From contig JAHWHG010000003.1 of the NCBI GenBank assembly GCA_019323515.1, positions 102,629 to 166,628 of the forward strand: a stretch of DNA of 64,000 nucleotides. The letters run 5' to 3'. Within the stretch, counting starts at the first letter, position 1; the number at the start of each line of letters is the position of its first letter. Of the stretch, positions 42,101-57,100 are shown one piece after another. Made by a program: the position numbers and the translations under genes. Origin of the DNA: Candidatus Woesearchaeota archaeon. Lineage in GTDB: Archaea; Nanobdellota; Nanobdellia; Woesearchaeales; JAHWHD01. The notes below the pieces were generated by a model. That model was not told where the DNA came from and searched no databases. It saw only the letters and a program-made list of their open reading frames with translations.

Positions 42101-45100
42101 GCTGAAGTGATTGTTGGGAGCCAAAACGATTATTTAAGGATTTATGGTTGGGATGGTTCTAGTTATGTGCAGGAACATCAGAGTGCATCATTTGGAGCAG
42201 ATATGTATGATATCTCTGCTGCTGATGTTGATAATGATGGTTATGTTGAGATATTGATAGTTTCACAGACTGATGGTGCTTATGTATACGGTTATGACGG
42301 TGCTGATTATAGTACTGAGTATTCCACAGGGGATTTGGGTGGAGATGGTCAAGGAATTGGAGCTGCAGACTTAGACAATGATGGAGTTACAGAATGGTTT
42401 GTTTCAGAGGATACTGGTCTATTGTATGTTTATGGATTTGACGGCGCTACATTTGTGAATGAATATGTAAGCTTTGACCTCGGTGCCACTATAAGAGACC
42501 TTTGTACTGGTGACTCTGATAATGATGGTGAGCCTGAAGTTATAGTGACTGATGGTGGTTCAAACACAATCCATGTCTTTGAATATAGCAATGGTGGTTA
42601 TAGAAATGTGTATAACTCATCTGCATTTGGTACGCCTGTTGGTTGTGCAATTGGTGATGTTGATGATGATGGAGATAATGAGGTGTTTGTACCTTCTGTT
42701 TCAAATACTCAGTATATGTTTGAGTATAATGATTCAACAACTGGATATGATGAGGTTGCAACTTATTCAGTTTCGAGAGATACAAGAGGTGTGGATATAA
42801 GTGACTTTGACTATGATGGTAAGACTGAGGTAATGTTAGCTGATGATCATGGACAACCGGTCTACTTAGAGTATAGAAATGGCGAGTTCTTTGTAGAGAA
42901 AACTTTGTATGACTTTGGAGCAAGTTTTAATGATGTGTTTGCAGTTGGGCAGTGGAACAGCAAAGCGAGGTTCATGTATCCTTATCTTACATTGAATGTT
43001 TCAATTAATGGGGTTCAGAATGGTAGTGCTGCAACTGTCTATGGTAGTGATGGAGATGTAGCTTGCAGTGGTTCAAGTGGTGTGAGAAGGGTTGTTCAGT
43101 GTGGTCTTGACTTGCGTGATAATTATACTGTTGGAGGCGAGACTGTGCTTGGAGTTGATCTTCCTAAGGAGGTTGTTGTGAATTCGTCATTAAACTTAAC
43201 ATTAAAGGATTATGATGGTAATTTAATCTCTGGATTTGTTGTTGATGTCTATGATTCAAATACTGGAGAGTTCCTTACACAAACTTATTCAGTCGATGGT
43301 CATTCATATGCTGCATTGAATGAGTCAACTACATATGATTTAGTTCCAAGAAGGATTGGTGATACCTATCATATGATTGATTATACTAATGTTAGTGCTG
43401 CAGCAGTCGGGAGCAGTCATGAGATGAAGGCTAACTTAAAAGTTCAGGCGTATCTTAATAATGGGACGCATAATTCTAATATGGAGGATGTGCTTGTTAC
43501 TGTTTATGAATATAATACTACTGTGAAAGCTTGTGAGGGAATAACTAATGCAAATGGTTATATTGAATGTCTAGTTGATGATGCAAAGACCTATGATGTG
43601 ACAGTTGCTAATAGTGATGGTACAAGAAGACAAAACATTGCAGTGCCTTCATCAACAAATGTTACTTTCAAGAGGTGGGCTAAGGCTAATTATCTGACAT
43701 GGAACAACTATACAGATGTTGATGGTGATAAGAACTTTGAGGTAGTGTTTGCTGATTATCTAGGTAATGTTAATGTTATTGAATATAATGCTGACACTAA
43801 TACCTGGACTGAGGATGCTTATGTCTCAGCTGATATAAACCCTACAGAAGTAGCTTTATGCGATATGGATGGTGATGGACTTGCAGAAGTAATTGCAGCA
43901 AGCCAGAACGATGATTTCAGGATATTTGAATATGATTCAGGTTCATGGGTCCAGAAGTATGATCATGGTAGCTTTGGCCAGGGTGATACACGTCATGTTG
44001 GTTGTGCTGACCTTGATAATGATGATCAGAATGAGATGCTGATAGGAACGCAGAATGGGTATCTCTTCTTGTTAGATTGGGATGGTATTCAGATGAATCT
44101 TACTTGGCATTCAAGGGATTGGGGTACCTGGACTAGGGGTATTGCAATTGGTGATGTTGATGATGATGGTACTAATGAATATATCATGACAAATGATGAT
44201 GGTTATGTGTTAATCTGGGGATGGAATGGTTATGGTTATGTAAGGGAGTGGACATCTGATGATACTGGAGTGAATAGAGAGGTTACAATTGCAGATGCTG
44301 ATAATGATAATGTTCCAGACATAATATTTACTAACACTAATGACTCTATTAGTATCATAAAATATGATGGAAGCAGTTATGTTGGTAACTGGACTCTTGA
44401 ATCGATTGGGGGAGATGGTAGAAGGAGTTTAGTTGCTGATGTTGACAGTGATGGCACTAATGAGCTTATCTTCTCTAATTCTGTTGACATTAATATTTCT
44501 GTATGGAATGCGAGCAGCAATACTTATGAAGAGGAAGCAGTCATAAGCAGTCTTAATCCAAGAGGTTTAGGAGTTTCTGATATTGATTATGATAGTGAGG
44601 CTGAATTAGTGATAGGTACATCTGATGGTTACATTAATGTTTACCAGTATAACCGAACTGATGGACAGTATTATCTGAATTATACTAGTTCAACTGACTT
44701 TGGCGATTCAATTGAAGGAATATCTATCTCAGGCGGGTTACTGCATACAGATGGTTTCACAAGAGGTTATAGAGAGTTGACAGTTGAATGGTTCACGGAT
44801 TATGGTTTTAATGTGAGTGATCAGGCAACTGGAAGTTATATGTGCAGGTATGAAGATAGAAATCCTTATACTAATAAATCATACTGTGCATTGGATGTTG
44901 ATAATGATTATTATGTGCAGACTGAGATATTGTTGAGTGCTGTGAATGGTGAGGATTTGCCTAAGACTGTATCAGAGAGTGATATTGATGAAGAGGAACC
45001 TGCGTCAAATGAATCTGGGCCTGATAATCAATCTATAGAACTTCTGGGAGAGATTGAGTTTAATTGTTCAGCTAGTGATAATAATAATCTTGCCTCAGCT

Positions 45101-48100
45101 GAGTTGTATGCAGACTTTAATGGAACATGGAGCTTGATTGATGAAGGTGAGATGAGTGGTACTGAATATTCAGTTGTGTTTATAATTAATCTATCTGATT
45201 ATCTCGGAGACTTTGTCAAGGATACAACTTACACTTGGGGTTGTGCGTTCTATGATCTGAACAGTAATGTAAATAGAACTGATAATTATACGTTTGGAGG
45301 GTTTGATTTAGGCAGTTATTATAATGCCAGTCTTAATGATACTGGCAATTATATTGGGTTAAGTAGTAATGCTACAGGGCACCATGAGAATCTTAGTGGA
45401 GAATATTACTCTGATGTGTTTGATATTGGAAGAATTGTTAAGTTTAATAATTTAACCTGGGACGAGGGGTTGGCTTACGGTGATGACCTTCCTAATAATG
45501 GTGTTGTTGAAAATGGAGCTAATATGAGTGGCAATGTAGGATTATGGCATTTTAATGAGAATGCTGTTGATAGTTCAGGAAATGGAAACCATGGAACAGT
45601 AGTGGGTGATGTAACAAATGTAACTGGAAAATTCTCTGGGGCATATGACTTCAATGGAATAAATCAAGCAGTTAATATAACAACAGATCCTTCATTTGAG
45701 TTCGGAACAGGAAACTTTGCCATATCGCTATGGGCAAAATTCAGAGAAAAAGGAACAGCACAAGGACTAATATCCTACGGAGACAGATCGGATGGAGCAG
45801 GATGGACACTATACCATCTAAACACAGACAGTAAAATATATTTCGCAGTAATAGACGCAGAAATAGATGTAGTAGTATCATCAACAACACAGGCATTGAA
45901 TGATGAAGAGTGGTATCATATAGTAATATCAATAGATAAATCCGGAAACCAAGTACTTTATTTGAATGGACATCAAGAAGATAGTGACAGTGTAACAGCG
46001 ATAGATAACACTGACACAAATGACTTTGATAACTTAGAAATCGGGAGATATTGGTATGGGGGTTATCTTAATTATTTAAATGGAACAATGGATGAGGTCG
46101 TTTTATTCAACAGGACACTGTCAGCAGATGAAGTCCTTGACTTATACAAAAGAGGAGCACTTAACCTAAACATCTCAGCAAGAAGTTGTGATGATATATC
46201 TTGTGATACTGAAACATTTGATGTTACCTGTACAAATGCGTCATATTGTGCATTAGGTCCATTGATATATAACCAATACTTCCAGTATAAAGTGAACTTT
46301 GAAAGTGAGAATGTTTATTATACCCCTGAACTTGAAACAAATTCTGTGTTGATGGGTTATGAGGATACTTCACTTGTTGTAGGTTTAACAGAACCTGTAG
46401 ATAATAATAATTCGGTTGATCTTCTTGAGGAGATTACATTTGAGTGTAATGCTAGCGGAAGTAATCTGGCTAACTTGACATTGTATCATAATATGAATGG
46501 TACTTGGCTACCGAATGGTACTGAGACAATAAGTGGTAATAATGATTCGATAGTTCTTGTAAGGAATTTCAGCACTGCAATAGGGAATTATACGTTCAAG
46601 GATACTACAATCACATGGAATTGTTTTGGGTTTGATGTATATGGAAATAGTGATTGGGCTGATGCTAATTATACTTTTAGTGGATGGGAGATAGGTACTT
46701 TGGAAAATCTTACTATTAATAATTCAGGCTTGTATCTGCATTTAGAACCAAATGCAACTGGGCAATATCCAAATTCCTCTGGAGCATTCATTTCAAGAAT
46801 TTATGACGCTTCTATGGAAGCAAGGTGGGAAAACATCACATGGGATGAGTCATTGCCTTATGGAGATGGTCTTCCGGATAATGGTGGAACTGATTCTGGA
46901 GCTAACATGACTAATAATATTGGTTTGTGGCATTTTAATGGTGCATCTGCTGATACTTCAGGTTATGGAATTGATGCTGTTGCTGTGAATAATCCTACAT
47001 CTATCTCACAAGGTAAGTTTAGTGGTGCGTATAATTATACGACTGGTAATGACTATATGAACTTAAATGCGTTGACACCTTATCTACCTTCAGCTACTCC
47101 TTTCACATTATCTGCTTGGGCAAAACTGGATGACGCTTCTTCAGAGGACCAATATATCTTCTCTGCAAATGCTGCAGGAACAGGGACTACTAACTATATC
47201 TTAATAGGTTCAAAAGCAACGACCAGAGAATTCCAGATTTATGGTTCAACAGCGTGTAACCCTGGAACTTTCACTTTCACTCCTGGTGTCTGGGCCCATG
47301 TTGTGGTAGTGATTAATCAAAGTAATAACAGAGCATATGCTTATGTCAATGGCGAATATCTTGGTGATTGTGCTTATTTAAATATCCCTTCAAATGCCAG
47401 GATTTCACTTGCGCAGGAGTTTGATTCAGCAACTGTGTCAAATGAATGGGGAGGTCCAATTGATGAGGTTGCTGTATGGAACAGAACACTTTCAGAAGAT
47501 GAAATCTTATATTTATACCACAGAGGAGCATTAGAGCTTGATGTCTCTGTAAGAACCTGTAATGATTCGTTGTGTGATGGAGAATCTTATGATTTTACAT
47601 GCCCTGAATCTAATTTCTGTGATTTATATTGGGTTAATGATAATCAGTACTTCCAATATAAGATTGATTTTGAGACTAATGATAGCGATTATTCACCAGA
47701 ATTATTGGCTGAGTCTATATCCTTCAGCTTTACTGAAGCAGTACCTCCTGAACTGCACATGACTCATGTACATCCTGATGGTGGATTGGAAGTGGATCAG
47801 TATGAGATGTTTAACTTCACTGTGAATGTGTCTTGTACAGATGCTGCTGACTGTAAAAATATTGAAGTTACATTAGACCCTTCAAAGCCAGAGACCAGTT
47901 GGAATTATACTTATTTCAATGGAATTATGTATGATGTAGAGGTAGCTCGTGATGGGGGATACATAGGAGTGGGTACTGTAACAGGTCCTATAACTGCAAT
48001 TGTTGTCAAGACTGATGTGAATGGTGTTGAGGAGTGGAATTATACAGTTGGTAATTTCACAGGCGCAGTTGATATTGTACAGGTTGATGATGGTTATGTG

Positions 48101-51100
48101 TTTGCAGGAACTGCTGATTTGGGTGATTCTATATTAGTCTCAAAGGTAAACACAACTGGAGGTCATATGTGGAATAAGACATTGAATTCAACAGTATATC
48201 CAGAGATAGCACTTGCACTGACTGAATCATCTGATAATGGAATTATTGTTACTGGTCAGAATTATACTTCTGCTACGACAACTGATACGTTTATATTTAA
48301 GTTGAACAGTACAGGAGCTCTTGAGTGGAGTGTTGGATATAATTTCACCAATTATGAAGAGTTGAATTCAATAATTGAGACAGATGGTGGTTTGATAGGT
48401 ACTGGGTCATATAATGTGAGTGGGGATACAGATGTGTTGGTAGTTAAGTTCAATGCAACTGGTGCTGAGATGTGGAATATGACATATGACTTTGGCGGGC
48501 ATAATTATGGTACTGAAATTGTTGAGGATGAAGAGAATTATGTTGTAGCAGGACAGGGTAATGAGACTGCTTTGATATTTAAGATAAATGGAACTGGTGC
48601 TGAACTTTGGAATAGGAGTTATGGTCTTGGTTTAGGAGAGATATTCTATGGAATCAATGAGTTAAATGATGATGGGTATGCAGCTGCTGGAGTTGCTTAT
48701 CTGACTGAACCAGATATGTGGTTAGTGAGGACTGATAGTGCTGGTGTTGGTCACTGGAATAAGACTCTTGGAAGTTTATTGTATGATGATTATGCATATG
48801 CTATTGCTATTACTAATGATAGTGGATTTGTAATCTCCGGTGAAATTGATGATGCTTATGGAGGTATTGTAAGATACGATCCTGATTATAAGGGGATAGT
48901 ATCTACAACTGAGGGTGCATTACCATTCTATACAAACAGTTCAAGCAATCCAGTTACTATTAACCTGAACGCTAGTCAATCTGAGTTAGTTACATTCTGG
49001 GTTAATGCAACTGGTTCATTGAATCAGAGTTATGAGATGTTTGCTTATGCTAACCTTACATTGAATGAGTCAATAAGCAATTCTTCTGAGAAGGTAAATA
49101 TTTCTATCTCAAGTGAGGATGCAACTTTAGTCTTCACTGAAGAAATATATTATTTTGATGTGTCAAGGTCCTTTAATGCAGTTACCATACCAATCTGGAA
49201 CAATAATTATGGGACTGTTAATGCGTCAGCTAATGTAACTGCAAGAAGTGATGAAAGCATTCCTTCAAATTTTATGGGGTCAGGTACTTTTGATATCCCT
49301 CATATAATCTATTCAAATGAAACCTTTAACTTAACATTAGGTTTGAATCTGCCTAATGTAACTGGTCAATATTACTCATTTGATATTGCGCTTCAGGATT
49401 ATAATACTGAGGAGGTTTATGACACTGCACGTGTAATAGTCAGTCTACCTGATTCGTCGTCCTATAGCTTTAATGTGACTCCTGCAAGTGTTGCTTTGAC
49501 AATTGATGATATCAATGATGCAGATGCAATCTGTGACAATTCAACAAGGACAATAACAATATTTAATACTGGTTCGGAAACTATTGATGACCTTTCAATT
49601 GCAGATGGTGGTGACTTTGATATTTACTTGTATCCAAATCTTCAGGACTTCACTCTCCCAGCTGGAGCAAATATAAGCTTTGTCATGCGTGCAATATTGA
49701 ATGAGAGTTATCCATCTGGTGATGCCCATATTAATGTCACAGGTGCTGGACAGCTGCAGATTGTGAATATTTCATATACTGCTCCTGGTGGTGATTGGGT
49801 AGATCCTTCAACTGATGTTGCAGGGACCTTTTCAGCTTCTGCTACTAGCTTTATCTGCGTGAATGCTCCAGTATATAGTGTGAAATTAGATTTCCCTGTT
49901 AACCCTAATTTTGGTACAATTGTTGATGTTGAATATAGGGGTTTCTTTGATGATGTATGTGGTTCAATGCAGCCTCATGATACGGAATTTAAGTTGAATG
50001 GCGTTACATTTGCTTATATAAATGATGATGTACCTTTAGGTGTGGTTAGTTTCCATATAGATCCAGATATTGTGCCTATATATCAAAATAATATCCTTAC
50101 AGTTAGTTCTGGTGATTACCAGAGTGGAGGACACTTCTGTGCTAATGCTGATAATACTTTGATACTACGGATGGGTGTTGGTGCAGTGCCTGGCACATAT
50201 TGTGATTTTAGTTGTAATGCTTCAAGTTCAAATGAAGAAGATTTTACTGATGGAATTGACAATGATTGTGATGGTAAGATTGATTGTTATGATAATGATG
50301 CTTGTGGTGATAGCTACTGCACGCCTTATAATTATTGGATGTGTTCTTTGCCTGAGAATTGTACAGATGGTTATGATAATAATGGAAATGGATTGGTTGA
50401 TTGTCAGGATATCTTGACTTGTTGTGAAGATTCTGCATGTAAAGGTGTTGACCCTGCTTGTAGAATCCCTTATCCTTTCTGTCCTGATTTCTTTGGACAA
50501 TGGATAGTAAATTCACAGAAGACTCTTCTTGATAATAAAATATGTCATACTGTTAATGTTACTTCAGGCGGTGAATTGATAATGAACTCTTATATCGCAG
50601 GTGAAAGGACTTTAGTGCTTGAGACAGAAAATCTGTTTGTTGAAGCAGGTGGGGAAATCAGTACTGATGCTAGAGGACATATCAATTCCACTGGTCCAGG
50701 TAAAGGTGGTGATGACTTAGCTGGAAGCGGAGGTGCTGAAGGAGGAGGTTATGGTGGAAGAGGAGGTAATCAGACTAATTATGGAGGAGATATCTATGGA
50801 GATGCATTCATGCCTTATGAATTAAATGGACCTGGAGCGTTAGGAAGTGGAGGAGGTAATGTTGACCCATATTCAGTAGGTGGTTATGGTGGAGGTTCTA
50901 TGCTGATTAATGTACATCAGTACGCAAATATTGATGGTAATATAAGTGCACGCGGTGGTGATGGGGAGTATACCTATGGGCTTGCTTCAGGATGGTGCGG
51001 TGGAGGAGGTTCAGGAGGTTCTGTATTCCTTAATGTGACTAATTTATCAGGAAGTGGAGTGATAAGTGCAGTTGGTGGTCGCGGTCCTAATACTGCTTGG

Positions 51101-54100
51101 GTGTTTGCTGGTGCAGGCGGTGGTGGAAGAGTTGCAGTACATTATAATTGGTCAAATTTCACAGGAAGTCTTAATGCTGATGATGGTAATTTGTATTATG
51201 CAGGTGAGAGAGGTACAGCTTTATTCTATGATAAGGATGATAATGAGTTGATTATAGTTGAAGGATTTGAGTTTGCTAATCAGACCAATGCCTATACTAA
51301 TCAGACAAATAACTGGTCAAGTGTATTAATCAAAGATGGTGGTGTAGGAAGGTTCTGGGAGAATACTACTGTTAATGCTGTGAACTTCTCAATAGAGCCG
51401 GCTGGTATTCTTGATGCAACTGGGAGAGGTTATAATTATACACAGTTGATTAAGGGTTTTGGGTATTCCAGACTTTATGCGAATGGTGCAGGTGGAGGAG
51501 GAGGTTCTTATGCAGGACATACTGATCAGACAAACAGTTCTTACTATGCTCCAGGAGGTCAGCCTTATGGGGATTTGTTTACTCCTCTTGATTATGGAAG
51601 CACTGGGGGTAATGGTTCAATTAGTGAGAGTAGGAGTTCAGCAGGTGGTGCAGGAGGTGGTTTAGTGTATATCCTTGCTGATACTATTGTAGTAAATGGT
51701 ACTATCCAGAGCAAAGGTGATCCTGGAGTTCACTTATATGGTTTGAATGGTGGATGGGAAGGTGGTGGAGGTTCTGGAGGTTCAATATTATTGAATGCAA
51801 CTAATGTCACTGGATCAGGTAATATCACTGTAGCTGGTGGCCAGGGCGCTGCTACTACATGGATTTCAGGAGGAGGAGGTTCAGGAGGTAGATTAGCGAT
51901 TTATGCAGAGAGTAATACATTCAGTGGTCTTATCAATATAACTGGAGTGACTTCATGGGCTAATGATAGAAAAGCTGATGATGGTACATACTTTGTATGT
52001 GATACCTTTTCTGGGGTAACATGCCCTGGAAGTTCAGAAAATGGGACAAGAGTTGTGACATCATTAAGTTCTAATGTTACTCTTGGCTTAAACAGGACAA
52101 TTACTTCAGGATGGGATTATACATTTATGAGCTGGAATGATTCTTGTACTAATAGTTCTGTGCTTGCTACTTACAATGTGTCAGGATTATTGGGTACAAC
52201 TTATTATGATGTCTATGATAATGGTGATCTTAATACAACTGTCCAATCTGATGCAGATGGAAATGTGCAGTTTGCTATAATCCTAAGTTCAGAGCATAAC
52301 ATTACTCTAATCGAGAGCGGTGATACTGATGCTCCAACAGTCACTTTAATCTCCCCTACTAATGATTCAATTGACTTAACTGATTTGATAACATTTACTG
52401 TGAATGCTACTAATATGCAATTATCAAACGTTACACTTTATCATGATTTAAGTGGTGCGTTTGCAGAGAATGGTACAAATATCCTGACAGGAATAGAGAA
52501 TTCAAGTACATTTACAGTTAATATCGCTGACTTTATTGGTGTCAATAAATTTAAGGATACTACTGTTACTTGGAATGCTTATGTGTGTGATTTTAGTGGT
52601 AATTGTGGTTGGGATGGTGAGAATGAGACCTTTAGTGGATGGGACTTAGGTAGCTACGAAAATACAACTCTATCAGTTACAAATATTTCGTTAACTCCAA
52701 ATGCAACTGGTCAGTACGAAAACACAACAGGAACATACACCTCAAGAATCTATGATGCAGGTCTAACTGTTAATTTGTTGAATATGACTTGGGACGAGGC
52801 ATTGCCTTATGAGGATAATCTACCTGATAATGGTGCTGTTGAAGATTCTGCTAATATGAGTGGTAATGTACTACTGATGCATTTGGATGAAGAGTCTGGA
52901 ACAGTTGCGTATGATGCATCAGGTTCTAGCAATGATGGAGTGCTTCAGGGCGCCTTGTACACAGATGCTAAGTTTGGTAACGGAGTAACTGTTGATACGT
53001 ATAGTGGTGTATCAATTGCTGATGCAGATTTGTTAGATGTAACTGATGAATTTACTATCTCTGCATGGGCAAAGCCTGAGGGAATACCTACTGACTTTGG
53101 ACAGAACTATGAATCTTTGGAGGATGTACTTGAATTCTGGACAACGACCGGCGGAAAATCTACAGCACAAGCACACGAAGGTGACTACAGTTTACTAATA
53201 CCACAAGCAGATCCAGCAATATTTGAATACAATGGCACACTTATCAAAAATGCAGTAACAACAATTGATATGTGGTTATATGTGCCATACTCGGCATCAT
53301 TAAATCGAAGAATCTACATCTATGACACAGCACCATCAAACTATGCAGTAATAACCTTTGCCCAAGGAACACTAAATACATTCAACGGAGCAATTTATGT
53401 ACCCGTAGGACCATACAATCAAAACGCATGGAACCACATAATATTAGAGGGTAAGCCAGGAACAAAAACAATAGGAATTACAATAAACGCAAACAGTTAT
53501 CCAACAGCAGTATCAAGAAACATACTAGCAGAAGGGACTTACATGAACAAATTACAGTGGGTGGCAGAAACATTTGATGAGTATATAGACGAATTTAAAT
53601 TCTACTCAGGAGCAACAACAAACATAGTGCAAAAAGGACAGGGTTATGGGATGGGAGTGGGGTATTATGATGGCTCATACTTTGCAAGTTCTGTAATTGG
53701 GAATAACTCACTAAAACAAAATGTCTCAAGCGAATACAACTTAATAACCATGTCATATGATGGCACAACACAAAGGTTATATGTGAATGGAGAACTTAAA
53801 CAGAGTCAAGAGACCTCAGCACCAAACATTAATGTTAGGAACCTAACAATCGGAACATACTTCAATGGGACAATAGATGAGGTGAGTATATGGAACAGGA
53901 CGTTATCAGATAACGAAATCTTTGACTTATATAAGAGAGGTGCTTTGAAACTTAACATTTCAACAAGGAGTTGTGATGATGCTGCGTGTGTCGGTGATAC
54001 GTATGACCTGACATGTACAGATGCAAGTTATTGTGATTTAAGGTCATTAGCAAATGAACAATACTTCCAGTATAAGGTTAACTTTGAAACTGAGCTAACT

Positions 54101-57100
54101 AATTATACTCCGGAGCTTTTAACTAATTCAATATTGGTCAGTTATGAAGATGCTCCACCTGGTATAACCTTAGTAAGTCCGACAAATGATAGTATTGATT
54201 TAACACAGGCATTAACACTTACTTTAAATGCCACGAATACAGAATTGAGTAATGTTACTTTATACCATACATTAAGCGGAGCATTTGCAGAGAATGGTAC
54301 TAATACTTGGACTGGTGCAGAGAATTCGACAACGTTTACAGTTAATATCGCTGACTTTATTGGTGTCAATAAATTTAAGGATACTACTATAACATGGAAC
54401 GCTTATGCTTGTGACTCTGGAGGAGTTTGCGGATGGGCAGATTCTAATGAAACATTCTCTGGTTGGAACTTGGGAAGTTACAATAAAACAGAACTAAACG
54501 ATACATCAATACATTTAACTTCAAATGACACAGAACAAGAACTTCCAGCAAACAGTACAAGTGATGGATACATAGACATGACAGGAAATGTCTTATTATT
54601 ACACCTAAATAATGATTCAACATATGGTGAGAATGACACTTATGTGCATGACTTTAGCGGGTTTGAGAATAATGGTGTGGGTTTGAACTTTGATCTTGAT
54701 GAGGTTACTACTGAAGGTAAGCTTAACAAAGGATTCTTATTTGATGGTGCAAATGATTACATTAACATAACTAGTACTACAGGAGATGAATTAAACCCAA
54801 GTTCTCAAGTAACATTGATGGCATGGATAAAGAGAAAGAGAACATCAACAACTGGAAGCGTAGATTTCATAATTGGGAGGATGATTTCGTCAACAACAAG
54901 AACATATTATTTAGGATTTGAAAACGATTATCTGCAGATGGAAGTTTCTGAGAATGGTCAAACAACTGATAGGGAATATGACGAAACAAACGTAAAGATA
55001 CAAGACACTGATTGGCATCATGTTGTAGGAACATTTGATGGAGCAACTATAAAACTGTATATAGACGGACAAGACAAAACAGCAAATACGCCGATAGGAA
55101 GTGCCATAGCAATACATCAAAACCCTGCAGATGTGTATATCGGAAGTTTGACTGGAGGGTTGTTATTTAATGGTACGTTAGATGAGATAGCAATCTTTAA
55201 CAGAAGTTTGACAGCTGCAGAAATAGCAGATATATATAATAGAACAAAAGGTGAATACATACCAAGTGGGAGTTATGAATCAAGAATCTATGATGCTGGC
55301 TTTGAAGCGGTTTGGAAGAATGTAACTTGGGATAATAACACTGCAGAAAATACCTTACTTAACATATCGTTAAGAAGCTGTAGCACTTCCAATTGTGAGG
55401 GAGAAGCATATGATCTGACATGTACAGATTCATCTTATTGTGATGTAAGCAGTCTCACAAATTCACAGTACATCCAATACAAAATAAATTTCCATACCGA
55501 AGATACTGAAATAACTCCAGAGTTACTGACCGAGTCAGTAATAATTAGTTATGAAGAATATACTGATGTAACTGATCCTGTTGTTACTTTGTTAAGTCCT
55601 ACAAACGATTCAATCAACTTTACTGAGTTGATTACATTCACAGTGAATGCAACGAATTATCAGTTAGCTAATGTTACATTGTATCATGACTTAAGCGGTA
55701 CATTTGCAGAGAATGGTACTAATACTTGGAGTGGTATAGAGAATGAGACTACTTTTACTGTTAATATAAGTGATTTTATTGGTGTAAACAGGTTTAAAGA
55801 TACAACCATTGTATGGAATGCTTATGCTTGTGATGCATTTGGTTATTGTGGTTGGGCTAGCGAGAATCAGACGTTTAGTGGATGGGATCTTGGTTCATAT
55901 AATAAATCTTCATTAAACGCAACTTCACTTTCTTTAACTGATAATGATAGTGAGCAGGAACTACCTAATAACTTGGCCAATGATGGATATGTAAACATGA
56001 ATGGGAATATATTATTGTCACATTATAATAATAATTCACTTGATAATTCTGGCTTAGGAAATAATGGGATTGTTGTGGGTGACGTTATTAACATAACAGG
56101 AAAACTTATCTCAGCATACCAGCTAGATGGAGATGGAGATTACGTAAACTATACTGATTTAGAAATTGCAGATTCTTTAAGTGAACTAACAGTTTCGGCT
56201 TGGATTAAATTCGCAAATAGTGCGCAAATAGCAACAAGAGCAATAATAACAAAAGACCATATAGGAGGAGCAAGGGGTTGGACATTGCAAACTGCTGCAG
56301 AAAGCACATTAAGTTTCTTTGCATCAACAGATGGTTCGTCATTGTTTGGAAGATACTCAGCGCAAACGTTTACATTGGATAATCAGTGGCATCATGTAGT
56401 TGCAGTCTATGGTGGGAGTTATCCTGATATATATATAGATGGAGAATTAGATAATGGAGCAACATCAGGAACAAGCGGAAGCCCACTTGTAAATACTGCT
56501 AATAGTTTGTTAGTAGGAATAACGGATGATGGAACAAGAGACTTTAATGGAAGCATAGACGAAGTAGCGATATGGAACAGAAGCCTGACAGCAATTGAAA
56601 TAGCTAATATCTACAACAGACAAAAAGGTCAATACATTGATAAGGCAAGTTATGAATCAAATATTTTTGGTTCAGGGTTTACTGCTAGCTGGTTGAACTT
56701 GACTTGGGATGAAGCATTGCCTTATGGTGATGACTTGCCTGATAATAATGGTGTTGAGACAGGTGCTGACATGACAAGTAATGTCTTGTTAATGCACTTC
56801 AATGGTGATACTGTTGACACTTCTGGAGAGAGTAATGAAGGAACAATTGCAGGAACTGTTTCAAGCACAACAGGTAAGTTTAGCACTGCTTATGACTTTG
56901 ACGGGACCTCTGGGTATGTCACTATCGCAGATGATGCTTCATTAGATACAAATTTTGGAAGTGGGTTCACTATAACTTCATGGATCTATCCTGAGAGTTA
57001 TCCAACAGGAGCTTCAGGAGATTATACTAATTCAATTGTTGGGAAATGGAATAATACTAATTCTCAAAGAAGTTATATCTTGACCTTAGGCGCTTCAACA

